A stretch of 64,000 nucleotides of DNA from Methyloprofundus sedimenti (lineage in GTDB: Bacteria > Pseudomonadota > Gammaproteobacteria > Methylococcales > Methylomonadaceae), in contig NZ_LPUF01000002.1 in the NCBI RefSeq assembly GCF_002072955.1, positions 327,349 to 391,348 of the forward strand, written 5' to 3'. Shown here one piece after another: positions 8,489 to 17,285 of this stretch; position 1 is the stretch's first letter; every line of letters begins with the position of its first letter. A program made the position numbers and the translations under genes. The notes below the pieces were generated by a model. That model was not told the origin of the DNA. It searched no databases and worked only from the letters and a program-made list of their open reading frames with translations.

Positions 8489-9442
8489 ATGATTGATGAT
8501 CAACATAAAATAAAAGTAGGTATTAGCAGTTGCCTGTTAGGTAATGAAGTCCGTTATGATGGCGGGCATAAGAGTAATGACTATATTCGGAAAACCTTAT
8601 GTCAGTATTTCGAATTCAAGCCTTTTTGCCCTGAACTGGAAAGCGGTATGGGTGTTCCCCGCCCCCCTATTCAACTAAGACACACGGAGCAAGGTATCCG
8701 TTGTGTAGGTATCAAAGATCATAAGCTGGACGTCACCGAACAATTGCAATCGTGCAATCATATGCAGGATCACTGGTTGAAAGATTTGTATGGTTATATA
8801 TTAAAAAAAGACTCTCCTAGTTGTGGTATGGAGAGGGTTAAAGTCTACCGAAATGAATATCCGGATCGTAGTGGCACAGGTATATTTGCGCAATACCTTA
8901 AAGATCACTATCCCTTATTGCCGATAGAAGAGGAAGGACGCTTAGGCGATGCCAAGTTACGTGAAAATTTTATTCAACGTGTGTATGTTTATTATCGCTG
9001 GAAACAGTTCAGCCTGGAAACAGTAACTCCAAACCGGCTACAGGTCTTTCACTCACAGCATAAGTTGATTGCCATGAGTCATGAGCAAAATATGGCCAAA
9101 AGTTTAGGGCAGCTGGTAGCCAGTGCCAATAAACAAAATATTGGAGATGTTACGCAAAATTATATACTTTGGTTGATGCGCTGCCTGAAAATTACTGCTA
9201 CTCGAGGTAATCATGTCAACACCCTGCAACATATTCAGGGTTATCTGAAAAAAACACTGGAAACTGATGATAAAGCTGAATTGATAGAAACAATTGAACG
9301 TTATCGCTTGGGGCAATTGCCACTGATTGTACCTATTACCTTACTACGCCATCATTTTCGTAAACAGCCGGATCCGTTTATTGACCAATCCTATTATATG
9401 AATCCTTATCCGCAAGAGTTAGCAGTATTAAATGATATTTAG
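8489..9442 (+). CDS. DUF523-DUF1722 protein (YbgA/TudS-like)
   Basis: 317 residues. The N-terminal half is DUF523, with three cysteines at Cys15 (SSCLLG), Cys47 (FCPE) and Cys112 (SPSCG) that in the characterised family member TudS coordinate a [4Fe-4S] cluster used for desulfurising thiouracil. The C-terminal half is DUF1722 (FHSQHKLIAMSHEQN onward). In many gammaproteobacteria this two-domain protein is encoded next to a photolyase gene and is light-induced; no photolyase is seen here, but it sits directly between photoreceptor genes. Role in nucleotide repair or detoxification is inferred from the family. The start is the ATG following AAAAGGTTC. Confidence 0.88.
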   Translation: MIDDQHKIKVGISSCLLGNEVRYDGGHKSNDYIRKTLCQYFEFKPFCPELESGMGVPRPPIQLRHTEQGIRCVGIKDHKLDVTEQLQSCNHMQDHWLKDLYGYILKKDSPSCGMERVKVYRNEYPDRSGTGIFAQYLKDHYPLLPIEEEGRLGDAKLRENFIQRVYVYYRWKQFSLETVTPNRLQVFHSQHKLIAMSHEQNMAKSLGQLVASANKQNIGDVTQNYILWLMRCLKITATRGNHVNTLQHIQGYLKKTLETDDKAELIETIERYRLGQLPLIVPITLLRHHFRKQPDPFIDQSYYMNPYPQELAVLNDI

Positions 9443-9477
9443 TTATTCAATTTAAATCACATAGCGAGTATTCAGTA

Positions 9478-10032
9478 ATGATAAAAATGTTAAAAAATGA
9501 ATTTGATTCAAGAACAGAAACATTAACCCACTATCCACACATTAATGAAATATTCTTTATGACACTTATAGTGCTTTGTTTTATCGGGGATTTACTAGGA
9601 GATGTTTCTGGCCGGGGCGCTATTTTTTACTGGATATTTATGGTGCCTGTTTTTTTCCTAATCACGCTGGTTAAAGAAAAAGCCAGGGAGTTGAAAACAG
9701 GGCGGATTATAGAAGACTTTATGCGCACCAGTTTTTTATACTGGCTAAGTGCATTGATCTCCATCTTACTGGTCATGTTTCTCTGGCATGCAGACGCCTT
9801 AAATGCTGTATCAGCATCACTTGCAAGCCATGTGATAGTTGCTCAAACCATGTTTTTGCTGGGTACAATAGCTGGCGTGCGCTTTTATCTTATCGGTCTT
9901 TTCCTGTTTTTAACAGCCGGTATAACAACACAATTTGAAGGCGTTTTTGGTTTTACGATTCTAATTGCTTTGCCCATTATTTTCTTTGGTTTTTACTATG
10001 ACAAGCATAAATCGACAGCGACAGCGGTTTAG
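9478..10032 (+). CDS. Unrecognised integral membrane protein
   Basis: 184 residues with about five membrane segments (roughly residues 27-43, 48-66, 85-103, 115-135 and 150-172). I do not recognise a family. The short N-terminus is polar, the loops are small and the C-terminus ends in a charged KHKSTATAV tail. No cofactor or catalytic motif is visible. It follows the DUF523-DUF1722 gene by 35 bases on the same strand, so the two are probably cotranscribed. Confidence 0.65.
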   Translation: MIKMLKNEFDSRTETLTHYPHINEIFFMTLIVLCFIGDLLGDVSGRGAIFYWIFMVPVFFLITLVKEKARELKTGRIIEDFMRTSFLYWLSALISILLVMFLWHADALNAVSASLASHVIVAQTMFLLGTIAGVRFYLIGLFLFLTAGITTQFEGVFGFTILIALPIIFFGFYYDKHKSTATAV

Positions 10033-10445
10033 CTAGTCTTAGTGCATGATATTGAAGGATTTATTATTAACTGCTGGATTAATTTAATAATGGGTGGTTT
10101 CAACTCTGAAGTGCACTTCCAGTAATCAAGCTACTTCAGGTCCAGTATTATTAATAAATACAGTCGTTTGAATCACATATGTTGCAGATAAACAAATGCA
10201 TTTCATAACTAATAGCTTGATAAAATTTTTCTTCACTAGCTTACTTCTACTGAATGAAATCGGGCTCAATAATGCTCTGACTATACAATGAATCTGGCTG
10301 CATTATCTCAATAATTTTTCTGTCAAAATATAATAAATTCCTTCCTTTATTTTCTTTGCTGAGTTAAGATTTTTTACTATTCAACTGAAATAAATTATTA
10401 ATAAGCATTTGATTTATGTAATGATTATTCTGGAGCATTGGTTAT
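10033..10445. other. Intergenic region of 413 bases
   Basis: No credible reading frame or RNA gene is seen. The stretch is very AT-rich and ends with GGAG ahead of the SRPBCC start codon, so it probably holds the promoter of the SRPBCC-LOV pair. No clear operator could be picked by eye. Confidence 0.5.
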
Positions 10446-10931
10446 ATGTATCGGTTTGAATTGAGAAAATCGGTGACAGGCGATGCCGGTATCAAAATTG
10501 CGCAACCTATTAGCCGTGTTTTCGGTTATGTTGCTCTTGATTTTTTTGAAAATTACCCGAAATGGGCTTTAGAAGTTATCGAATTTAAAGCCATCAACAG
10601 CAACCCCATGCAAGTAGGGGCACTAGCAAGGCAAACTCGAATTGAGCAAGGCCAGAAAGCGGAAACAACCTTTGAAGTCGAAGCACTACAAAACAATGAG
10701 TTACTGGTTTTAAGTGGGCTTTCTGCACCTTTTAAAAACAGCTATCATTTTCAGTCTGTCCATCATGATGAGGCCACATTATTAACTTTTTCTGTAGAAA
10801 TCATGCAAATTGAAGTATATATGCGGCCTTTTATTAAATTGATAAGTGCCGCTATTGAAGAAGGCGCTCATAATACTGTGGAAAATATTAAAATGTTACT
10901 CGAAACTGAGGTAGCAACTGAAAGCAAGTAA
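10446..10931 (+). CDS. SRPBCC (START/Bet v1-like) ligand-binding protein
   Basis: 161 residues with the alternating strand pattern of the polyketide cyclase/START-like superfamily: an N-terminal strand (GIKIAQPISRVFGYV), the DFFENYPKWALEVIEF helix, a central sheet and a long C-terminal helix (residues ~125-155). Such proteins bind hydrophobic ligands in a cavity. There is no signal peptide, so it is cytoplasmic. A GGAG ribosome binding site precedes the ATG. It lies ahead of the short LOV gene; lipids or quinones are plausible ligands, but this is only family-level inference. Confidence 0.75.
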   Translation: MYRFELRKSVTGDAGIKIAQPISRVFGYVALDFFENYPKWALEVIEFKAINSNPMQVGALARQTRIEQGQKAETTFEVEALQNNELLVLSGLSAPFKNSYHFQSVHHDEATLLTFSVEIMQIEVYMRPFIKLISAAIEEGAHNTVENIKMLLETEVATESK

Positions 10932-11015
10932 GATATATATGCTAATTTTCAATAATAGCTCAATAATTTGATTTAAATAATAACGTATTTAGTTTCTACT
11001 CATTGGAGCACAAGT

Positions 11016-11462
11016 ATGACTTTTATTGCTGAAAAAGATCCCGGGCTTATTCCGCAAATTCTCTCTGTTATTTTGGATGAATGCGTTAATGGCGTTACCC
11101 TGGCGGACCCTGATGAGGAAGATATGCCCATCGTTTATGCAAATAAAGCATTTGAACACATGACCGGGTATAGCCAGGATGAAGTGATTGGTCGCAATTG
11201 TCGGTTTTTGCAAGGCGACGACCGACATCAGGAGGCAATAAATCAACTAACAGAAGCCCTTAAAGAAAAAAAAGAGCAGGTGGTTACCTTGCGTAATTAT
11301 AAGAAAAATGGCGAATTATTTTATAACCGGCTGAAGATAACACCGTTGTTTGATCGTAAGGGGCAGGTAATTTATTTTCTTGGCATACAATACGATGTCA
11401 GCGACCAGCTTAAAGCTGAGCAGGAAATTGATGCGCTTAATATCCGCCTGAATCAGCAGTAA
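11016..11462 (+). CDS. Short LOV blue-light photoreceptor
   Basis: 148 residues, consisting of one PAS/LOV domain plus short flanking helices and no output domain. The flavin-adduct cysteine is Cys62 in GRNCRFLQG, and the flavin contacts Asn94 (RNYKKNG), Asn104 and Gln125 (GIQYDV) are all in place, so photochemistry should be intact. The size and architecture match the short LOV proteins of Pseudomonas putida (PpSB1/PpSB2), which act by binding partner proteins; there, a short LOV protein is linked to light control through a LitR-type regulator. No such regulator is in this window. A GGAG ribosome binding site precedes the ATG. Confidence 0.92.
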   Translation: MTFIAEKDPGLIPQILSVILDECVNGVTLADPDEEDMPIVYANKAFEHMTGYSQDEVIGRNCRFLQGDDRHQEAINQLTEALKEKKEQVVTLRNYKKNGELFYNRLKITPLFDRKGQVIYFLGIQYDVSDQLKAEQEIDALNIRLNQQ

Positions 11463-11557
11463 AATAGCTGAGTTAATAAGCCAGGACTTATGACTCTTAA
11501 TTTATTTCAGTTCATCACGGCATATCAATCAACTGCCTTATTTTTCAGCACTTATAA

Positions 11558-12421
11558 ATGCCAGCCATGAAAACTTCTGAATCTATATTGCAAGCAACTA
11601 ACCCGAATATACAAAATAGCGAAGGACTATTCTTTAATGAGATTTTTTTGATTATCGCCTTGATTAGTTTTGTTATTTTGTTATTTATGGAAGGATTTAA
11701 GCCTTACCGCCGTTTTGAGCATAAAGTGGCTAAAAATTCTATTGCAACCAACACTAGCGCTTTTCTCTTTAATAATCTCATTTTAACGGCACTAAGGGCT
11801 TTATCCTTGTTTTTTATTGCCCAACAGTTTGCTAATGTCGGTATTTTAAATACCATGCAAAATGGCCCCGTAAAATGGTTGCTTACTTTTCTCTTATATG
11901 ACCTGACTATTTATCTTTGGCATTTTGCAAGCCATAAATATGAATTTTTATGGCGTATTCATAAAATTCATCACAGCGATAAAGCCTTTAATGTAACAAC
12001 TGGCTTTCGTTTCCATATATTCGATCTGTTTCTGGAAATTATTTTAAAATGCATTTTTGTCATAGTGATAGGTGTCAATGCTTATTTAGTTCTTGCAATT
12101 GAGTTGCTTGAAATGTCATTTATCTTCTTTCATCACTCTAATTTATCATTTGCGCAAGAAAGCATTATTTCCCGGTTTATTATTACGTCATCACTACATC
12201 GCACCCATCATTCTACTCTACGTAGTGAGCATGATAGTAACTATGGCATTGTGTTGTCTATTTGGGATCAGTTATTTGGAACTCGGAAAGAAGTTGTTCC
12301 TAAAAAGATAGGCCTGGATCTTATAGAAGCAGAGAACTTGATTCAATTATTCTTTCTTGCATTTCTTACAGAAAAGCAAATGAAAAATCTATTGCATCTA
12401 ATTCCTAGGGGGAAAAGATAA
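11558..12421 (+). CDS. Sterol desaturase / fatty acid hydroxylase family protein
   Basis: 287 residues, with four to five membrane segments and the di-iron histidine boxes of the family: LWHFASHKYEF, WRIHKIHHSD and HRTHHST, plus an intervening FFHHSNLSF. These enzymes use a di-iron centre and oxygen to hydroxylate or desaturate lipids in the membrane. The native substrate is unknown. It follows the LOV gene by 95 bases on the same strand. A second ATG nine bases downstream (11567) is an equally possible start. It might belong to the lipid island or act on the product of the neighbouring polyene-like cluster. Confidence 0.85.
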   Translation: MPAMKTSESILQATNPNIQNSEGLFFNEIFLIIALISFVILLFMEGFKPYRRFEHKVAKNSIATNTSAFLFNNLILTALRALSLFFIAQQFANVGILNTMQNGPVKWLLTFLLYDLTIYLWHFASHKYEFLWRIHKIHHSDKAFNVTTGFRFHIFDLFLEIILKCIFVIVIGVNAYLVLAIELLEMSFIFFHHSNLSFAQESIISRFIITSSLHRTHHSTLRSEHDSNYGIVLSIWDQLFGTRKEVVPKKIGLDLIEAENLIQLFFLAFLTEKQMKNLLHLIPRGKR

Positions 12422-12512
12422 GCAATGTGCTTGAATTGGATAGCACAGTTTTAATACTTGATTAATCAAGCCTGAATGTTTTTTTGCTAGATGATCACTG
12501 TGATTTAAGCAA

Positions 12513-14807
12513 CTACACTCTATCAGGTTTGATCAATATAGGGCACAATAAAAAGCCCAATATCACACCACAGCTTACCACTTTAGCCAAAGTCTGTAAC
12601 ATTGATGTCTGGGCAAGAATCAAACAGCCAAAGACCAACGCACTGGTCAGCATGGATGCGGCCATCGCCTGATAAGTCATGGTCAAATGACCACTGCGGT
12701 TTTCCTGATAGAAAATACCATAATCAACACAGATTGCGACGGCTAATAAGAACCCCACTAAGTGTAAAAAGCTAATAGCTTCCCCGGTCCATGCCCAAAG
12801 AGCTAAAATCATTAAGGCCGCTAAAAATGCTGGCGATAGCGTTTGCATGGTAAGCACCAGGCTTTTATAGCGTAACCATAACAATAATGTAATTAAAACC
12901 AATCCTGATAGTAAAGTGATTTCAGCACGATGCTGATAATCTATCGCCATATGATTCAGCATATCGCGTTGACTAAAATACTGTACATGCTGTAAATCTG
13001 CCAGGGCGCGTTGTATGGCTTCCGGCTTATGTTCGCTAAGCCAGATAATTAACAAAGTCCTGTGATCAGCAACAACAATTTGATTACTGATTAATTTAGC
13101 AATAGGTGATTGTAAAACCTGTTCCAACGTCAAGGTCTCGTTCTGCGTGTAATCCAGTTCGCCTAAACGGCGTATTGACAGGCCATGAGCTTGCAAGGCA
13201 CTCCGCCAGGATTTGCGCTGTTCTTCATTTAAAGAGTTTAATAATAACTTTTGGTTTACTAGCTGCTGTTGCGCGGATAAAAGCCAGGGGTAAAGCCCAA
13301 AATAATCGTCTAAATCTCCCGCTTTTTTTATGACATCCAGTCGCTGATAAACCTGTTCGGCGTTTTGCAATGTCTGTTCAACTGTTTCACCACTGACTAG
13401 CACAAAACGTCCGGGCTCCACGCTGATGATACGTTCCCGAATTTTTTTATCGGTTAGCTTTAAATAATCCAGTTCTGGCGTTAATTGTTGTAAATCCTGC
13501 ATCCATTGTAAACGGTCTAATTGCAAAGCTCCGATGACTGACAATAGCACCACTCCAGCTAACAGGCCCAGTCGGTAACGCTGACAAAACATGGGCCAAA
13601 AAACAATAAATCGTGAGGGTTTAATATTTTTTGCTTCCCCGGTCATCAGTCGCGGAAATAAATAGCGGGTTAAAAACAGAGAGACAATAATTCCGGTTCC
13701 GGTGTATACAGCAACTTGTTGAAAGCCCGGATAACCTGACAACCCTAACGCAACATACCCAATTAACGTAGTTAGCGCGCCCATTAACAAGCTGGGAAAA
13801 ATCTTCTTTATCACCTTAATTCGCTGCGCCTGCTGTAATCCCTGCGCATGAACCAAGGCGTGAATAGGATAGTCAATGCAAACGCCTATTAAGGTAGAGC
13901 CGATGGCAATAGTCATACCATGCACTGAACCAAAGATAAAGTTAGTCACTAACACAGCAACAGACATTACCGTTATCAGTAAAGAAAACACCCAGAACAA
14001 AACTCGAAATGAACGAAAAATAAACAGAAATAACAGCATGAGAGCAAGTGAAGAGAAAATGCTTATAAATCTGACATCATCCTCAATCATGGTCTGAGTT
14101 GCTACAGCAAATAACGGGACACCGGTCATATCTAGCTGATAATGATAGCCCGTTGCTTCAGTGGCAAAAGAATCCTTAATCTGTTGCTGAATTTCTCGCT
14201 GTTCTGGTACATCCATGCCCGACATTTGTGTTTCCAATATAAAATTAGCGTACTGTGAATGTCTGAATGTCTGGTTTTGTAACTGTGTTGCGAAGGTTTT
14301 AAATCCATTTAAAGATAAAAGCAAAGGGTCTTGTACTGCTATTTTTTTAATTAACTGTCCCTGCGGAGAGAGTAATGCTTGTTTTAAACCCGCAGCTCGT
14401 GCTAACAAAGCTGTCTCGGTGAATATTTCTGCTAAATCCTGCCCGGGATTTCGGCTATATAACTGCGCTCCATGTTTAGCATATACGCTGGACAAAGCCT
14501 CTAAAGCGCCTCTTTTTTCATCAGTTGTCCAGACATCAACTACGCCGGAAATAGACTTTAAATATTTTAGCCAGAGCTCAATAAAGACGGCAGAAACTTG
14601 CTGCCCTTCTCCTGCATCAACCGAGAGAATATAGCGCCGGGATAATGCACCGGACTGTATTTCACTGGCCAATAAAATTTCTTCGGCATTATCACCCGCA
14701 ATAACAAAAGCGGAAATGTCGGTCTTAAATTGGGTGGTAAAAACAGCCAGGCAAACCAGCAGTGGTATACACAGGAAAAAAGATAAGGAAACTAAAGCAG
14801 GACGCAC
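12513..14807 (-). CDS. MMPL/RND-family exporter of the polyene-like cluster
   Basis: 764 residues with the MMPL plan: one N-terminal membrane helix, a ~210-residue periplasmic domain, a block of five helices (FISIFSSLALMLLF onward, with GVCIDYPIHALVHA), a second periplasmic domain and a second block of five helices (AVAICVDYGIFY). Such proteins export lipids or pigments across the inner membrane. In aryl-polyene and xanthomonadin loci an MMPL exporter of this size is encoded next to a LolA-like protein, exactly as here. It is the last gene of the leftward operon, 2 bases after the LolA-like gene. Confidence 0.88.
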   Translation of the reverse strand: MRPALVSLSFFLCIPLLVCLAVFTTQFKTDISAFVIAGDNAEEILLASEIQSGALSRRYILSVDAGEGQQVSAVFIELWLKYLKSISGVVDVWTTDEKRGALEALSSVYAKHGAQLYSRNPGQDLAEIFTETALLARAAGLKQALLSPQGQLIKKIAVQDPLLLSLNGFKTFATQLQNQTFRHSQYANFILETQMSGMDVPEQREIQQQIKDSFATEATGYHYQLDMTGVPLFAVATQTMIEDDVRFISIFSSLALMLLFLFIFRSFRVLFWVFSLLITVMSVAVLVTNFIFGSVHGMTIAIGSTLIGVCIDYPIHALVHAQGLQQAQRIKVIKKIFPSLLMGALTTLIGYVALGLSGYPGFQQVAVYTGTGIIVSLFLTRYLFPRLMTGEAKNIKPSRFIVFWPMFCQRYRLGLLAGVVLLSVIGALQLDRLQWMQDLQQLTPELDYLKLTDKKIRERIISVEPGRFVLVSGETVEQTLQNAEQVYQRLDVIKKAGDLDDYFGLYPWLLSAQQQLVNQKLLLNSLNEEQRKSWRSALQAHGLSIRRLGELDYTQNETLTLEQVLQSPIAKLISNQIVVADHRTLLIIWLSEHKPEAIQRALADLQHVQYFSQRDMLNHMAIDYQHRAEITLLSGLVLITLLLWLRYKSLVLTMQTLSPAFLAALMILALWAWTGEAISFLHLVGFLLAVAICVDYGIFYQENRSGHLTMTYQAMAASMLTSALVFGCLILAQTSMLQTLAKVVSCGVILGFLLCPILIKPDRV

Positions 14808-14809
14808 GC

Positions 14810-15442
14810 TTAATGATTTTTGAGTGTCTGTAATAAATTCAGCAAATTATGCTGGATCTCTAATCCCTGTTGCGGCTGGCTTAAATCATACTGACTGCGA
14901 TCACCATCAGGCAAAATAACTTCCATATTATTCGCCGCCTGTTCATTCAAACCTTGCATAATAATTTTCAGTGGCGCTTCATCTTCAGCGTATTCTTTTG
15001 CCGTCATTTCTAACTTCCAGGATGACTTCGAGGTGATAAATTTCAGCAAATACTGCTGGCGTAAAGAAACCAGATTACCCGTTAGCATCGCTTTAAATGC
15101 AACCAGGCTAGCCATCATCGGGTTGCTTTCATCTAACTGTAGTTGATGAAAGGTCTGAGTAACAGGTTTATAGTATGTCAACAAACGTCCCTCGGCAGCC
15201 ATCATCTCAATCTCTGGTTTTAATTGCTGCTTAAGTAGGGTATTGGGACTTGCCGCGTATAAAAAGCCACTGCCTTGCCAATCCTCATCAAATAAGCCCA
15301 TGTAGCGCGTTTCTTGATAGGCTATTTGCACAGCAAGTTCTGGTTTCATCCGCGCCATAACACTTTCAATAGTATCCTGAGCCAGGCAGTTTAAGCTAAG
15401 ACTACTCAAAAACAAGAATAAATATATTTTCAAAATTCGCAT
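14810..15442 (-). CDS. LolA-like periplasmic carrier protein
   Basis: 210 residues with a clear signal peptide (ILKIYLFLFLSSLSLNCLAQ, cleavage after about residue 21). The remainder fits the LolA/LolB beta-barrel type: MARMKPELAVQIAYQETRYM, then the region around LLTYYKPVTQTFHQLQL and the C-terminal strands. APE-type clusters carry a LolA-like protein thought to ferry the lipidated polyene to the outer membrane, working with the MMPL exporter. It starts directly after the stop of the upstream membrane-protein gene. Confidence 0.8.
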   Translation of the reverse strand: MRILKIYLFLFLSSLSLNCLAQDTIESVMARMKPELAVQIAYQETRYMGLFDEDWQGSGFLYAASPNTLLKQQLKPEIEMMAAEGRLLTYYKPVTQTFHQLQLDESNPMMASLVAFKAMLTGNLVSLRQQYLLKFITSKSSWKLEMTAKEYAEDEAPLKIIMQGLNEQAANNMEVILPDGDRSQYDLSQPQQGLEIQHNLLNLLQTLKNH

Positions 15443-16087
15443 TTAACTCGCCTGTACATCCAGCCAGATTTTTCGACCATTAACCAGCATAGCTTTGGCT
15501 GACTCTTTAATTCCTGGAATCTGATCTTCGGGTAGATCAATTCTGCGAAACAAGAAAAAGCGCCAGATATATTCTGCGACCATTAATAGCGCCGTTAACA
15601 TAAAAATGAGCACTCCGGTAAAAATTGCCCACCACTCTACCGGCGCAAAAAAGGCTAATAAGATACAAGTCACGACATTAAAAGCAAAAAAACTGGTCCA
15701 CATAATGGTTAAATGACGACAATAACGACTGAGAGCGGAAGGCATAACTGGAAACTCAAGTGATGCAAAGCGTTCAACCAGAGAGGGACCTTTACCCCTG
15801 AGTAATGTTTTACCAAAAAACAACATTAAACTGAGCTGAATGACAATGGGAACAAGCTTTGCCATTACATCCTGATAAAAAATAGCACCGAAAAATAGAA
15901 TGATGACAATACCTGTTTTTTGAATTCGCACGCGCTTTGAGCGTGCTTTTACTGCCTGGTAGAAATATAGACTGGCTATTGCTGCAGGCGCAAACCAGAC
16001 CACACCTTCCTTTACGCCCCTGTATACAAGATAGGGGTAAAGTAAAAAAATGATACCGCTAATGATGCTACGTAGAATGGTTTGCAT
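15443..16087 (-). CDS. COG4648-type membrane protein of APE-like cluster
   Basis: 214 residues from the ATG at 16087 (MQTILRS), chosen because the longer frame start lies within the end of the preceding carrier-protein gene. At least six hydrophobic segments are visible with short basic loops, and the C-terminus is a short soluble tail. In aryl-polyene clusters an acyl-carrier-protein gene is regularly followed by such a membrane protein of unknown role (COG4648). Function here is inferred from this neighbourhood only. Gap to the carrier-protein gene is 7 bases. Confidence 0.75.
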   Translation of the reverse strand: MQTILRSIISGIIFLLYPYLVYRGVKEGVVWFAPAAIASLYFYQAVKARSKRVRIQKTGIVIILFFGAIFYQDVMAKLVPIVIQLSLMLFFGKTLLRGKGPSLVERFASLEFPVMPSALSRYCRHLTIMWTSFFAFNVVTCILLAFFAPVEWWAIFTGVLIFMLTALLMVAEYIWRFFLFRRIDLPEDQIPGIKESAKAMLVNGRKIWLDVQAS

Positions 16088-16094
16088 GGAAAAA

Positions 16095-16358
16095 TTATTT
16101 GCTTCTATTTTCCGTGACAAATTCAGCTAATGAATTTAATGAGGCAAAAATGTCTTGATTGCGATCATCTTCGGAGGTGATTTTAACGCCGTATTGCCGA
16201 TCTAACAACACTGCTATTTCCAAGGCATCAATCGAATCCAAACCTAGACCCTCACCAAACAAGGGCTCATCGGCAGCAATGTCCTCTGCACTAACATCCT
16301 CTAAATGTAAACCTTCAATAAATAGTGTTTTTAATTCCGCAATCAATTCTTGAGACAT
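16095..16358 (-). CDS. Acyl carrier protein (APE-type)
   Basis: 87 residues, acidic, with the 4'-phosphopantetheine attachment site in GLGLDSIDALEIAV (Ser42). This matches the carrier-protein family in length, charge and motif. It would hold the growing or starter acyl chain for the synthetases and tailoring enzymes of this cluster. A ribosome binding site (AAGGAAAAG on the coding strand) precedes it. It is separated from the preceding glycosyltransferase gene by a 165-base gap holding a REP-like palindrome. Confidence 0.9.
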   Translation of the reverse strand: MSQELIAELKTLFIEGLHLEDVSAEDIAADEPLFGEGLGLDSIDALEIAVLLDRQYGVKITSEDDRNQDIFASLNSLAEFVTENRSK

Positions 16359-16460
16359 GCTTTTCCTTACTTAAACCAAAACCAAATATGAGTATTTTAA
16401 CTTATTTACTCTTCGGGTCACTGTTATTGACTTAATTTGTTTCGGCAAATACCTCACCGT

Positions 16461-16521
16461 AGGGCGGACTTTAGTCCGCTGATGTAAACAAGCACCAAAC
16501 AAGCGGACTAAAGTCTGCCCT
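16461..16521. repeat. REP-like imperfect palindrome
   Basis: Two 20-base arms at 16461-16480 and 16502-16521 (core GGCGGACTTTAGTCCGC) form a long inverted repeat with one mismatch around a ~21-base loop. It has the appearance of a bacterial interspersed mosaic element. It lies between the glycosyltransferase stop and the carrier-protein start, within one operon, where it could affect mRNA stability or termination. Confidence 0.8.
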
Positions 16522-16523
16522 GG

Positions 16524-17285
16524 CTACTTCTTCAAAAACAACTTAGGCAGGCGCAGCAAAAATCCAGTAAATAAACGGATATGCATACCGATTAACAAGA
16601 CATTATCGCGTCCATATCTAAACTGACTAACACCGCCATCTTCTTTTGCAATATAGCATACTGGGGTAGGAATATTTACTATAGGTACAGCGCGCCAGGC
16701 CATGCGTACTGCTATTTCAGGATCAAAATCAAATCGTCGAGCCCAAGCTGTAGAATGCATCACAGAAATTAAATCCTGAATAGGATAAACACGCATACCA
16801 AACAGTGAATCATGAATGCCCCAACCTAAAGTTTCTAAATTTGCCCACCAATTAGAAATACGTCGCCCTTTAACGCGTATCATTGGGGCCGAATCATCGA
16901 ACACTGGCTCACCTAAAATCATCGCATCAGGATTTTCGATAGACAACTGCATAAATTGCTTAATATAATCCGCAGAATGCTGGTGATCGGCATCCATAGT
17001 TAATACATGCGAATAGCCTTGCTCTTGTGCTTGAGTAATGCCTGCTAATATCGCCGCCCCCTTACCGTGATTTTTTGCTAATTTAATCACCACAAAAGTA
17101 TCACAATACTGCGCTTGCAATGGCTCCAATAAAGCTTCGCTACCATCATCACTACCATCAATAATCACCCAGACAGGCAACCATTGTTGTAATGCTTCTG
17201 TTACAGTCACTTTTAACAACGCGCCGGTGTTATAACTTGGAATCATAAGCACATGGCTATTTGAAAGTATTTGTTTATCGTCCAT
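16524..17285 (-). CDS. Glycosyltransferase family 2 protein
   Basis: 253 residues with a GT-A fold: N-terminal VLMIPSYNTG, IIDGSDDGSEALLEPL, KNHGKGAAILAGI and the metal-binding MDADHQHSADYIKQF. The tail is hydrophobic, suggesting membrane association. Family-2 enzymes transfer a sugar from a nucleotide sugar. APE-type clusters commonly encode such a protein, thought to attach a sugar linker to the polyene head group. The start overlaps the upstream acyltransferase by 11 bases, so translation is probably coupled. Confidence 0.88.
   Translation of the reverse strand: MDDKQILSNSHVLMIPSYNTGALLKVTVTEALQQWLPVWVIIDGSDDGSEALLEPLQAQYCDTFVVIKLAKNHGKGAAILAGITQAQEQGYSHVLTMDADHQHSADYIKQFMQLSIENPDAMILGEPVFDDSAPMIRVKGRRISNWWANLETLGWGIHDSLFGMRVYPIQDLISVMHSTAWARRFDFDPEIAVRMAWRAVPIVNIPTPVCYIAKEDGGVSQFRYGRDNVLLIGMHIRLFTGFLLRLPKLFLKK

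Noticed and set aside
12422..12512. Palindrome CTTGATTAATCAAG followed by a T run as terminator between convergent genes
   Set aside because: The T run is several bases away from the stem and the stem is AT-rich; too weak to call.
13106..14634. Plus-strand frames opposite the MMPL exporter gene
   Set aside because: Shadows of the well-supported minus-strand gene with no domain features.
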